A stretch of DNA of 64,000 nt from Gammaproteobacteria bacterium (lineage in GTDB: Bacteria; Pseudomonadota; Gammaproteobacteria; Steroidobacterales; Steroidobacteraceae), in contig JAQGOG010000012.1 of assembly GCA_028293765.1 (NCBI GenBank), positions 1-64,000 on the forward strand, written 5' to 3'. Below, in pieces: positions 9,205 to 17,016 of this stretch; the stretch's first letter is position 1; each line of letters opens with the position of its first letter. The notes beneath the pieces were generated by a model. That model did no database searches. It was not told the DNA's origin and was given only the letters and a program-made list of their open reading frames with translations. The position numbers and the translations under genes are program-made.

Positions 9205-9693
9205 ATGGCTCGCAGCGCAAGTAAGAAAAAGAAAGCCTCTTCCAGGCAATCCCCGCAGGATGCCATCGGCTTGCTCAAAGCCGAGCACCGCCAGGTAGAG
9301 GGCTGGTTCGAGGACTTCGCGAAGGCGCGCAGGGATACGCGCAAGCTGGACCTGGCGGCCAAGATCTGCGAGGCGCTCACCGTGCATACGCAGATCGAAG
9401 AGGAACTGTTTTACCCGGCGTTTTTCGCTGCGACGCAGGACAAGGAGTTGCATCACGAGGCCATCGTCGAGCATGCCGGGGCCAAGAAGCTGATCCAGGA
9501 GATCAAGGCCTCCGGTCCCCACGATGACTACTATGAGGCCAAGGTGACCGTGCTCGCGGAGATGATCAAGCACCATGTGAAAGAAGAGGAGCAGTCTGGC
9601 GGCCTGTTCGCCGAAGCGAAACAATCCGACATGGATCTCAAGGCGCTGGGCCTGCAGCTGCTCGTACGCAAGCAGGAGTTGCGGGCGCGGTAG
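9205..9693 (+). CDS. Hemerythrin HHE-domain protein
   Basis: The protein has 162 residues and starts at ATG 9205, eight bases after a GAGG. A lysine-rich tail (SKKKKAS) precedes a four-helix bundle with metal-ligand candidates in LLKAEHRQVEG, VHTQIEEELFYP, AIVEHAGAKK and IKHHVKEEE, in the H...HxxxE...H...HxxxE order of HHE proteins. Such proteins bind a non-haem di-iron centre and sense or carry O2, or help repair iron-sulphur centres under nitrosative stress. It lies between two PQQ dehydrogenase genes. Its own SD and a 65-base gap suggest it could be expressed separately. Confidence 0.9.
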   Translation: MARSASKKKKASSRQSPQDAIGLLKAEHRQVEGWFEDFAKARRDTRKLDLAAKICEALTVHTQIEEELFYPAFFAATQDKELHHEAIVEHAGAKKLIQEIKASGPHDDYYEAKVTVLAEMIKHHVKEEEQSGGLFAEAKQSDMDLKALGLQLLVRKQELRAR

Positions 9694-9833
9694 AGGTACG
9701 GAACAGGGCACCCTGGCGCGGACGGGCGAGCTCCTCCCTGTCGGCGCGGTGGATGAGCCCGCCGTGGTGTTCGATGCGCATAACTCCTCCTCCCGGGACG
9801 AACCCGCGAAGAGCAAGTCCGCTGTTCGATAAC

Positions 9834-12044
9834 TCAGTGACTGGCTTCGGGGGCTGCCTTCTGATCGGCAGGCTTCGTACCCGTGGCGGACGCGGGACCG
9901 CTGCGCTGCTGTTGCATCGCTGCCATGCCGCCGGGACCGTTCTTTACGGCGTCGTGCGAACGCGAAACGACGTAAGCGCGGATCGAATTCACATCGGCTT
10001 CGGTCAGCGCCGTCTTGAATGACACCATGCCGTTCGCGGACAGCGCGCCGTCGATCACGATCGAGTGGAAAACCTCGGCGCTGTTGAGCGCGCCGCTGTA
10101 GCGCAGATCGGGGAATAACCCGCGGCTCTGCCCGTCGGTCCCGTGGCAGGTGCCACAAAAGCGGTTATACGTATCGGCGCCGTGACTCATGACCTCGGGC
10201 GTTCCGAACTGCGGCGGTGGGTTCAACACTTGCGCCGGGGGCTCAACGGTCGGGGGCAACTTCGCCGTGCCGCCGAGTTTGAACACGAGCAGGCGCGAGT
10301 AGTTCGACGAGTAGTAGTTGCCGCCGATGCGCGAGCCCGCCGCCACGGCTACGTACTGCTCGCCGTCCACCTCGAACGTCGAGGCGCCGGCGACGATCCC
10401 CGTCTGCGCCGGCATGCTCCAGAGTTTCTGGCCGTTGTCGGCGCGATAGGCCGCAAACTCCTGGTTCTTGGAGTTGCCCTGGAATACCAGGCCACCCGCG
10501 GTCGTCAACGTTCCGCCACCGCGGCTGCCATCGAACGATACGCGCCAGACCTCTTTCTGGTTCACCGGATCCCAGGCGATGAGGTAGCCCTCGTTGAAGC
10601 GCTTGGCGGCCCCGGGCTGGTCGTACATTGCGAAGCCCTTGCGCATGCTGATGGAGAGCTTCTGACCCATGGGGTTATCGTCTTCCCGTGCGGCCACCAT
10701 CGGATAGGTGCCGTTCATCGCCGGGATGTAGACGAGGCCAGTCTCCGGGTTGTACGACATCGGATGCCAACTATGCGCGCCTCCCGGGGTCGGGACGACG
10801 ATGAAGCCCTTCTCGTTGCCGGTCTTGTCGTAGCGGGCGGCCGGATTGAAGTCAGGTATACCGGTCTTCAGGTCGATGTTGAACGCCCAATTCACTCCCT
10901 TGACGAACGGCTCCGCGGACAGGAGCTCACCCGTCTTGGCATCCAGCACGTAGAAGAAGCCGTTCTTCGAGGCCTGCATGGCGACGTGCCGCTTCTTGCC
11001 CTTGATCACCAGGTCCGCAATCGTGATCTGCTGCGTACCGTCGTAATCCCAGCTTTCATGGGGCGTCGTCTGGTAGTGCCAGACGTATTCGCCCGTATCC
11101 GCGCGCAGGGCGACGATGCAGGACAGGTACAAGTTGGTGTTGTTGCCGGGGCTGCGGATCTCGGCGGGCCATGGCGCACCGTTGCCCGTGCCGACCAGCA
11201 CGAGGTCCGTGGTCTGATCGTACGTGATGGCATCCCAGGGGCCGCCGCCGCCGCCGGTCTTCCACCATTCACCGCCCCAGGTCTTGGCTGCCAGTTCCAT
11301 CTGTTTGTTCTCGAAGCCATCCGCGGGATTTCCGGGGCTGATGTACCAACGCCAGTCGAGCTTGCCGGTTGCGGCGTCGTAGGCCGAGAGATAGCCGCGG
11401 GTACCGAACTCGGACCCTGCCTGGCCGATGAACACCTTGCCCTGCTCCACGCGCGGGGCGCCGGTTATCGAGTACGGCTTGGTCTTGTCCGTGGTCTGAG
11501 CCTCCCACACGACCTTACCCGAACCCGCATCCAGGGCGATCAACCGGCCGTCGAGCGTTCCGAGATAGACCTTGCCCTTCCAGACCGCTACGCCGCGATT
11601 GACGACGTCACAGCAGGTATTGACGCCCCACGTACCGGGTACCTGGGGGTCATATCGCCAGAGCAGCTTCCCGGTCTTCACTTCGTAGGCGTACAGCTTG
11701 CTCCAGGCTGTCGTCACGTAAACGATGCCATCGACCTCGATCGGGGTCGACTCCTGCCCGCGGTTGGTGTCGAAATCGCCATACCAGGCGAGGCCCAGCT
11801 GGGCCACGTTGTCGGTATTGATCCGTTTCAGCGGGCTGAAGCGCTGCTCGCTGTACGTACGGCCGGTGGACATCCACTGGCCGGCATTCTGGTCGGCCGC
11901 GAGGAGCCGCTTTGCATCGACGTTGCCATAAGCCGGAGCGGGCGCGTTCGGGGACCTCGTGTCGGCCGATCTGGTATCGGACCCTGCACACGCAGCCAAG
12001 CACAGCACCGCGGCGCACGCCGCGGCGATAATCGGAATTCGCAT
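9834..12044 (-). CDS. PQQ-dependent alcohol-dehydrogenase-type quinohaemoprotein (lipoprotein)
   Basis: The protein has 736 residues. The chosen ATG 12044 gives a signal ending in the lipobox LAAC (Cys19), so a lipid anchor is likely. The propeller contains the vicinal disulphide pair C144-C145 (GVNTCCDVV), the metal ligand Glu212 in GSEFGTRG, Asn288 in GTGNG, and the catalytic Asp333 in SWDYDG. Asp335, two residues later, is the signature linked to lanthanide rather than calcium in XoxF/PedH-type enzymes. A C-terminal cytochrome c domain follows with CGTCH. The order propeller-cytochrome c is that of type II quinohaemoprotein alcohol dehydrogenases. No pqq biosynthesis genes are in the window. 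It converges on the hemerythrin-like gene. Confidence 0.93.
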   Translation of the reverse strand: MRIPIIAAACAAVLCLAACAGSDTRSADTRSPNAPAPAYGNVDAKRLLAADQNAGQWMSTGRTYSEQRFSPLKRINTDNVAQLGLAWYGDFDTNRGQESTPIEVDGIVYVTTAWSKLYAYEVKTGKLLWRYDPQVPGTWGVNTCCDVVNRGVAVWKGKVYLGTLDGRLIALDAGSGKVVWEAQTTDKTKPYSITGAPRVEQGKVFIGQAGSEFGTRGYLSAYDAATGKLDWRWYISPGNPADGFENKQMELAAKTWGGEWWKTGGGGGPWDAITYDQTTDLVLVGTGNGAPWPAEIRSPGNNTNLYLSCIVALRADTGEYVWHYQTTPHESWDYDGTQQITIADLVIKGKKRHVAMQASKNGFFYVLDAKTGELLSAEPFVKGVNWAFNIDLKTGIPDFNPAARYDKTGNEKGFIVVPTPGGAHSWHPMSYNPETGLVYIPAMNGTYPMVAAREDDNPMGQKLSISMRKGFAMYDQPGAAKRFNEGYLIAWDPVNQKEVWRVSFDGSRGGGTLTTAGGLVFQGNSKNQEFAAYRADNGQKLWSMPAQTGIVAGASTFEVDGEQYVAVAAGSRIGGNYYSSNYSRLLVFKLGGTAKLPPTVEPPAQVLNPPPQFGTPEVMSHGADTYNRFCGTCHGTDGQSRGLFPDLRYSGALNSAEVFHSIVIDGALSANGMVSFKTALTEADVNSIRAYVVSRSHDAVKNGPGGMAAMQQQRSGPASATGTKPADQKAAPEASH

Positions 12045-12259
12045 GGATGACCCCCGTTTCAAGGCCGGTATTCTGCTGCAGAGCCTCCCTGTAGCTCCAG
12101 TTAAAGGACTTGTACGCGCGACAGGCGGTCACGAGCACCATAAGTAGCGAGGTGAGGGGCCGGGTACGCGTACGAGACCGCCCGAAGCTGCGCCTGACGG
12201 TGATGCTCGAGCGATGGCCGGACTTGCTCACCCTATGGGTTTGGCGCTAGCGTTGCCTC

Positions 12260-12454
12260 ATGCTCAGGTTTCTCCTCTGGCTGATCCTCCTCGCGGTGTG
12301 CTGGCCACTCGCGCTGCTGGCCCTCCTGTTGTGGCCGATCCTATGGCTGCTGTCGATACCGTTCAGGCTTCTGGGGATGGGACTGGAGGGAGCCTTCGAG
12401 CTGCTCCGGGCGGTGCTACTGCTCCCCGCGCGCCTCATCAGAGGGAAGCCCTGA
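12260..12454 (+). CDS. Small hydrophobic membrane protein
   Basis: This is a 64-residue ORF starting MLRFLLWLILLAVCWPLALL and containing about 40 almost uninterrupted Leu/Ile/Trp/Ala residues, followed by an amphipathic stretch and a basic end (RLIRGKP). One long or two short membrane helices are likely. No strong ribosome site precedes the ATG, and an ORF in another frame (12214-12516) overlaps it. The composition is nevertheless that of a real small inner-membrane protein with a positive-inside tail. No function is recognised. Confidence 0.5.
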   Translation: MLRFLLWLILLAVCWPLALLALLLWPILWLLSIPFRLLGMGLEGAFELLRAVLLLPARLIRGKP

Positions 12455-12518
12455 CCGCACTGCCCGCCGCAGTCCGCGGACTTTGGCGTTCACGTGTTGA
12501 GGCCTTCTGCTTTTAGAT

Positions 12519-12888
12519 ATGGCTGAGCGTAATTTTGCTGTCATGAACGTGGAGGGCGGCCGCCACGTCAAGATGTGGACCCACGGTGTGCCGGTGGAGG
12601 ATGCGGCGAAACTCCAGCTCGCGAATACAGCGAGAATGCCGTTTATCTTCCGGCACCTGGCGGTAATGCCGGATGTGCATCTCGGACTTGGAGCGACGGT
12701 CGGCGCGCAAGCGCTTCACTCTAGCCGATCACGTGACCGCCACTGCCGGAGTGGAGTGCCGCAAGGACTCCGAGGTCATAGATGAGACCGCCGCCGCCTA
12801 TAAGGACATCGATGCGGTTATGCACGCACAACGCGATCTCGTCGAGATTGTCCATACGCTGAAGCAGGTGGTGTGCGTGAAGGGGTAA
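12519..12888 (+). pseudogene. rtcB: RtcB RNA ligase remnant: both ends kept, middle deleted
   Basis: From 12519 one frame reads the start of an RtcB RNA ligase: MAERNFAVMNV, VKMWTHGVPVEDAAKLQL and FIFRHLAVMPDVHLG followed by GATVG. At about 12705-12715 the homology jumps, in a different frame, to the very C-terminus of RtcB: FTLADHVTATAGVECRKD, VIDETAAAYKDIDAVM and VEIVHTLKQVVCVKG with a stop at 12888. Intact RtcB has about 400 residues, so roughly 300 residues, including most manganese and GMP-binding histidines, are missing and the frame is broken. The remnant cannot be active. The family identity rests on recall of conserved RtcB motifs. Confidence 0.85.
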
Positions 12889-12912
12889 GAGTGCACACGA
12901 GGCAGGGCGCGC

Positions 12913-13422
12913 ATGAAGATCTTGGAAACGGAGCGACTCGTACTTCGGCGGCTCACGGCCGATGACGCGCCATTCATTCTGCAACTCGTGAATGAGCCTT
13001 CGTGGCTGCAACACATTGGCGACAAAGGGGTGCGGACGCTCGAGGAAGCGCGCAACTACATCGACAAGGGCCCGATTGAGATGTACGGGCGCCTGGGCTT
13101 CGGACTGTATCTCGTGGAACTCAAGGCGAGCGGTGAGCCCATTGGCATGTGCGGCCTCATCAAGCGCGAGTCCCTGGAGGACGTTGACGTTGGGTATGCG
13201 TTCTTGCCGAGGTTCTGGGCTAAAGGGTATGCCGTCGAGTCGGCGTCAGCCGTGGTGTCACATGGGAAGAGTGCTTTCGGCCTCTCACGAATCGTTGCCA
13301 TCACGTCGAAGGAAAACCACGCGTCGGCGAAGGTCCTTGGGAAGCTGGGGTTTCGCTTTGAGCGCGCGGTGCGCCTTACTGTCGATGCGGCGGAGGTCAA
13401 CTTGTATGCGATGGATGTCTAA
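12913..13422 (+). CDS. GNAT-family N-acetyltransferase (RimJ/RimL type)
   Basis: The protein has 169 residues. It begins MKILETERLVLRRLTADDA, the standard RimJ-like first strand, and continues with GLIKRESLEDVDVGYAFLPR, the GNAT motif around WAKGYAVESA (acetyl-CoA pyrophosphate loop) and ENHASAKVLGKLGF (motif B). It would transfer acetyl from acetyl-CoA to an amine of a small molecule or protein N-terminus; the acceptor is not predictable. It follows the rtcB remnant by 24 bases and has no obvious partner gene. Confidence 0.88.
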   Translation: MKILETERLVLRRLTADDAPFILQLVNEPSWLQHIGDKGVRTLEEARNYIDKGPIEMYGRLGFGLYLVELKASGEPIGMCGLIKRESLEDVDVGYAFLPRFWAKGYAVESASAVVSHGKSAFGLSRIVAITSKENHASAKVLGKLGFRFERAVRLTVDAAEVNLYAMDV

Positions 13423-13726
13423 CGACTGACGTCGAGATGGCGATCGCGTGGGTGCTGCGTTCGGTTGGCGCATCTTCCGTCTCGGGCGGCAGGAGAGTCT
13501 CGGCGTCAGCCCACCGAGAACGTAGCTGGCGTCAACCGTAGCGGGATTGCGCACGCAAGCAGCAAGCGGGCGCCCGGCCACTGCGCTCGCACCGACGATG
13601 TGAGGACGCAAGGTCCGACAAGAGCGTATGGTTGCCGACATCACTTTAGGGGGCCGCCAAATGGGAGAGGGCGAAGTACACACCGTCGCGGATGACGGGA
13701 AAGCAATTTTCTGGCGGGAGAGCCTT
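13423..13726. other. Intergenic stretch, no gene recognised
   Basis: About 300 bases between the acetyltransferase and the small gene at 13727. An open frame in phase with the next gene extends back to 13628, but the good ribosome site lies immediately before 13727. I see no RNA gene, repeat or convincing terminator. Confidence 0.4.
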
Positions 13727-13915
13727 ATGGCCGACGTCGAGGTTTATTACTTCATGGCGTGGGATCCTGACACTGGGCAGAACGTCCGGTCGAAGCGACC
13801 GGCGACGATGGAGGCGATCAAAAGGCGCAAAGGCGAGCCCATCCTGGATACGCGTAGCGTTGTCGACAGCCAGCAAGTGGATGGCAACGGCTTCTTGTTA
13901 GAAGGACGCGTGTAG
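13727..13915 (+). CDS. Small conserved-looking hypothetical protein
   Basis: The protein has 62 residues and starts MADVEVYYFMAWDPDTGQ, with GGGAG placed seven bases before ATG 13727. It continues SKRPATMEAIKRRKGEPI and ends near SQQVDGNGFL. The codon pattern is protein-like, and the sequence resembles short cytosolic proteins of unknown role seen in proteobacteria. No catalytic motif or membrane segment is visible. Longer in-frame starts exist at 13628 and 13661 but lack a better ribosome site. Confidence 0.6.
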   Translation: MADVEVYYFMAWDPDTGQNVRSKRPATMEAIKRRKGEPILDTRSVVDSQQVDGNGFLLEGRV

Positions 13916-13995
13916 GCGGTTACGGAAAGTTAGGGAACGCACACACGGACTCCAGTCAGCCCGCGACCGACTTAGGATGTAGCAACCCCCCCCGC

Positions 13996-14313
13996 TCAGC
14001 AGTCTGGTGCAACGAATGGGCGCAGGACTTCGATGGTCTCATCGATATGTGTGCGCGCCGTAGTCACGCTCGACTCAGTCGCGCCCGATTGAAAAATGGC
14101 CAGGGATTCCGAGGCGATCTCGAGCTTCTGAATGAGCGTGTTCGGGTCGTGAGCGTCCGCCATGCAAATTGCGTTGCGGCAGCCATCGACGATGGCCAGT
14201 GCAAGCTCGAAGTTCATATATTCCTCCGGCACCACGGCCACGTCGCGTCCGGATTCGATGGCGTGTCGCGCGAATGCGAGGGTCTGTGCTGTGAATTCAT
14301 ACGTGTTTGACAT
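13996..14313 (-). CDS. Hypothetical protein
   Basis: The protein has 105 residues and starts at ATG 14313, six bases after GGAG. It appears mostly alpha-helical, acidic and soluble, opening MSNTYEFTAQTLAFARHAIE and containing two Cys (CRNAIC) in the middle. No known domain is recognised. It is convergent with the 62-residue gene. The GC-skewed codon use and clear ribosome site support a real gene. Confidence 0.55.
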   Translation of the reverse strand: MSNTYEFTAQTLAFARHAIESGRDVAVVPEEYMNFELALAIVDGCRNAICMADAHDPNTLIQKLEIASESLAIFQSGATESSVTTARTHIDETIEVLRPFVAPDC

Positions 14314-14477
14314 GGCGTCTCCGTATGAGCGGATAAGGCTACGTCTCAGCCAGGCGCAACCGCCGGTGAATCGGTCCCGTTGGTGCTTAGCTTACGCCGT
14401 AACGACCACCTCCGATGCTTATAGCGGCCTGGACATCGCTCGTCAAACAGGCGCCGAAGTCTTTATAACGGGTTCAG

Positions 14478-15785
14478 TCAGCGCGAGGCTATATCCCCGA
14501 TCAACGCATCGTCGGCCGGACATGCAACCTTCGGTGGGTCCGGCATGCTACGTATCGCCCCGGCGTCGCTGCGCCGGAACTCGGTCCACAGACGTCCCTC
14601 CTGCGCACACTGGTAGGCGTAGTCAAAGAGCAGTCGCATCGTGTCGGCGCGGAAATGAAAGGCATCCACACGCGGGTAGGCGACCGGAACCGCCGAATAC
14701 TGCAGCGTTGCCCCGTGCAGCTCAGCGGTCGCCGCGGTCAGTTCAAGCGTCGTTAGCAACATGTGGCGCAACCCGGCGCGAATGCTCCGCGAAAAGATTG
14801 CGTGCGCCGTCAATCGTGTCGATCGTGCCGCTTCATCCAGCGGACCGTCGATAATGACGTACAAAGCTGTGCGTTGGGTGCCGACACGTGCGCTCGATGA
14901 CGTCTGCGCAAACGCCGCAGGCACGAAGAATGGCATCGTGGCGGCACCGTCAACGTGTGCCTCGTCATGGGGTGCGCCATTTTCGCGGACACGAATCATA
15001 ACGGGCGGAAACATGCCAGGCACGCTAGCGGAAGCCATCAGGACGTCGCGAAAAAGTGTTCTCATAGAAGGGCCGCCGTTCCGGGCGATCGAGCCCAGGT
15101 CCCACACAACGGACTCTCCTGTTGCCACATCGGTCGTGGCCACGAGGAGTAAGCGGCCTTTCTCCGCCTCACGCGCAACGGCTTCAATCATTGCGTCGCT
15201 GACATACGCGTCAACGAGCTCCTTCAAAGGCCCGCCGCGATACAAGCTGGAGCCGAAGATTACGCCTAGCCCCCGAGATTGCAGCAGGTTGTCGCCAGCT
15301 CCGCTCGTGAACGCGTCAAGCAGGCGCGCGTCCCACGCGGGTCCGAGAAACGCGAAAGGAGCGACCAGCGCCCCGACACTCACGCCCGTCACGACCGCAA
15401 AATCCGGCCGTGAGCCCGACCGCGTGAGGCCGGCAACAGCACCCGCGCCGAAGGCTCCAGCGGCGCCGCCACTAGAGAGCGCGAGAATGCTGACCGGTTC
15501 CCCCGGATGCAACGCGTGAACTTGCTCGGCGACCTTGACGGACGATAGCCGCGAAAATTGACGATCAGAATCCAGTGTGCGGATTGTCATCGGTAAGGCA
15601 GCCTGTGACTGCCAATGAGTAGGCGACCCGGCGTCGACGGCGGCGAGGCCGACGCATCCCTGGACCGCGAGCATGCAGAGTGCACAGATGACCAGGACAG
15701 CGGGCGGAAGGCGCAGGTGCCAAGACTGCGTCCCGCAATCTTGCCCCGTGATTATTGGGCGATCGCGTGTGTGGCCGCGCGGCAA
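14478..15785 (-). CDS. Patatin-like phospholipase, predicted lipoprotein
   Basis: The protein has up to 435 residues. A hydrophobic signal (about 28-44) ends VQGC, a plausible though imperfect lipobox at Cys44. The patatin domain has the oxyanion loop SSGGAAGAFGAG (about 104-115), the nucleophile elbow GVSVG with Ser136, and the catalytic-dyad motif HVDGAA. Patatins hydrolyse acyl esters of phospholipids or neutral lipids. Export suggests action at the periplasmic side or outer membrane. The frame opens with TTG at 15785 without a clear ribosome site; the first ATG would cut away the signal, so the exact start is uncertain. No neighbour explains its role. Confidence 0.85.
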   Translation of the reverse strand: MPRGHTRDRPIITGQDCGTQSWHLRLPPAVLVICALCMLAVQGCVGLAAVDAGSPTHWQSQAALPMTIRTLDSDRQFSRLSSVKVAEQVHALHPGEPVSILALSSGGAAGAFGAGAVAGLTRSGSRPDFAVVTGVSVGALVAPFAFLGPAWDARLLDAFTSGAGDNLLQSRGLGVIFGSSLYRGGPLKELVDAYVSDAMIEAVAREAEKGRLLLVATTDVATGESVVWDLGSIARNGGPSMRTLFRDVLMASASVPGMFPPVMIRVRENGAPHDEAHVDGAATMPFFVPAAFAQTSSSARVGTQRTALYVIIDGPLDEAARSTRLTAHAIFSRSIRAGLRHMLLTTLELTAATAELHGATLQYSAVPVAYPRVDAFHFRADTMRLLFDYAYQCAQEGRLWTEFRRSDAGAIRSMPDPPKVACPADDALIGDIASR

Positions 15786-16136
15786 CGCGAACGCCGCGGC
15801 GCCAGCAAAGGCCGACGTTTTCCACTCAGCGTCCGTCTACCTCTCCTTCAGATGAATTAGTTCATGACTTTCTTTACCGCCGTTAGATTGGGTACGGCGC
15901 ATGCCGGGCATATCGACATAAAGAGAGAGTTGGGGAGACCAGTAGCGGGCAGATTCAGCTCCCTCATTAGATATATCCAACTCGGGAGATGGCAGCCATC
16001 ACCGTTGACAGTACTGGCGCCCTATACGAGACGAACGGCATCGACAACGGATCGGAAGATTTCCGCGGCCTGCGTCGTCAGCACCTTGGACGCGCAGTCG
16101 TTTGTTGGCCGGCCGCACGGAGCGAATTGATGTGGA
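15786..16136. other. Intergenic stretch, no gene recognised
   Basis: About 350 bases between the patatin gene and the tRNA-Leu terminator hairpin. Open frames here are short and run into the tRNA on either strand. There is a locally AT-rich patch near 15966-15978 (ttagatatatcc). No integrase or attachment duplicate of the tRNA end was seen. Confidence 0.35.
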
Positions 16137-16157
16137 TGCCAGCGGACATCGCTGGCA
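16137..16157 (-). terminator. Hairpin just 3' of tRNA-Leu
   Basis: A perfect 8-bp stem (tgccagcg / cgctggca) with a 5-base loop lies 11 bases beyond the tRNA 3' end on the minus strand. It lacks a U-tract, so termination is likely but not certain. Confidence 0.4.
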
Positions 16158-16167
16158 GTCTGCAAAC

Positions 16168-16251
16168 TGCCCGGGGCCGGACTCGAACCGGCACAGGGTT
16201 TCCCCCGAGGGATTTTAAGTCCCTTGCGTCTACCGATTTCGCCACCCGGGC
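16168..16251 (-). tRNA. tRNA-Leu (anticodon UAA)
   Basis: The minus strand folds into a class II tRNA of 84 nt: acceptor GCCCGGG pairing with CCCGGGC, discriminator A, anticodon stem AGGGA/TCCCT around loop CTTAAAA (UAA), a long variable arm (CGGGGGAAACCCTG) and the T loop GTTCGAGTC. The long variable arm and A discriminator fit leucine. CCA is not encoded. It decodes UUA and UUG. It is divergent from the ccm operon. Confidence 0.95.
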
Positions 16252-16272
16252 ACCGGATGAGTCGGGGCCGCG

Positions 16273-16278
16273 ATTCTA
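16273..16278 (-). promoter_or_regulatory. Possible -10 element for tRNA-Leu
   Basis: The minus strand reads TAGAAT 22 bases before the tRNA 5' end, a good -10 match at a suitable distance. No clear -35 partner was found, so this is tentative. Confidence 0.3.
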
Positions 16279-16382
16279 CAGAACTCCTCGCGCGGTGACT
16301 CCACTTGCGGACGCGGTTGCTCATGGCGCTAAGCCACTGAATTTGCGAGACTCGCGCGCCATCGTCACACACGCGGGGAGTC

Positions 16383-17012
16383 ATGTCGGATTGCTGCCTT
16401 CAAGGCGAGAACCTGCACTTGTGGCGGGGCGCACGCCACGTCCTGAGGGGCGTGCATTTCTCCGTTACGAGGGGTGAGTGCCTCCAGATCACGGGGTCGA
16501 ATGGGACTGGGAAGACGAGCCTGCTGCGAACCGTGAGTGGACTCATGTATGCCGAGGAGGGCAGGGTGCTTTGGGACGGCAGGGACGTCCGCAAGGATCT
16601 TCTGGGATTCCACGCCGATCTGGCGTACATAGGTCACGAACCTCCGCTAAAAGCGGACCTCACCCCTCGCGAGAATCTACGCTACTGGATCGGCGTACGA
16701 CGACCCGTATCCCGCGATGAGGAGGACCAGGCACTGCACCGCGTGGGCGCGGATAGCTGGAGCGATCGCCCGGTTCGCACGCTTTCAGCGGGGCAGAAGC
16801 GCCGGGTCGCCCTTGCGGGCCTCGCTCTCATGGCCGTCCCCCTGTGGCTCCTCGACGAACCGACAACCAATCTCGACACGGAAGGCCAGCGCTTGGTCGG
16901 TAGCCTTATAGAAGAGCACCTCGCCGCTGGCGGCCTTGTAGTGGCAGCCATCCATCATGATCTTTCAGTTTCCGCGACCGCCTTGCGGAGGCTTGAGCTC
17001 GCACGTGAATGA
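16383..17012 (+). CDS. ccmA: Haem exporter ATP-binding subunit CcmA
   Basis: The protein has 209 residues, the usual CcmA size. It has Walker A GSNGTGKTS (about 38-46), the ABC signature LSAGQKRR, Walker B PLWLLDEPT and the switch histidine in AAIHHD. CcmA powers the CcmABCD complex, which releases the CcmE-haem adduct from CcmC at the inner membrane. It is the first gene of a nine-gene operon in which most neighbours overlap. A GGGGAG lies just before ATG 16383. Confidence 0.96.
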   Translation: MSDCCLQGENLHLWRGARHVLRGVHFSVTRGECLQITGSNGTGKTSLLRTVSGLMYAEEGRVLWDGRDVRKDLLGFHADLAYIGHEPPLKADLTPRENLRYWIGVRRPVSRDEEDQALHRVGADSWSDRPVRTLSAGQKRRVALAGLALMAVPLWLLDEPTTNLDTEGQRLVGSLIEEHLAAGGLVVAAIHHDLSVSATALRRLELARE

Positions 17013-17016
17013 TCAA

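Noticed and set aside
9753-10022. 89-residue plus-strand frame after the hemerythrin-like gene
   Set aside because: Mostly antisense to the cytochrome c end of the PQQ dehydrogenase; no ribosome site.
10143-12050. 635-residue plus-strand frame opposite the PQQ dehydrogenase
   Set aside because: It mirrors a strongly recognised gene, has Arg/His-rich unnatural composition and no motif; a GC-rich antisense artefact.
13417-13423. GTCTAAC at the end of the acetyltransferase gene, resembling the outer core of an integron attC site
   Set aside because: No matching GTTRRRY partner or inverted-repeat arms could be found nearby.
15786-16167. Genomic-island insertion at tRNA-Leu
   Set aside because: No integrase gene and no repeated tRNA 3' end were seen around the tRNA.
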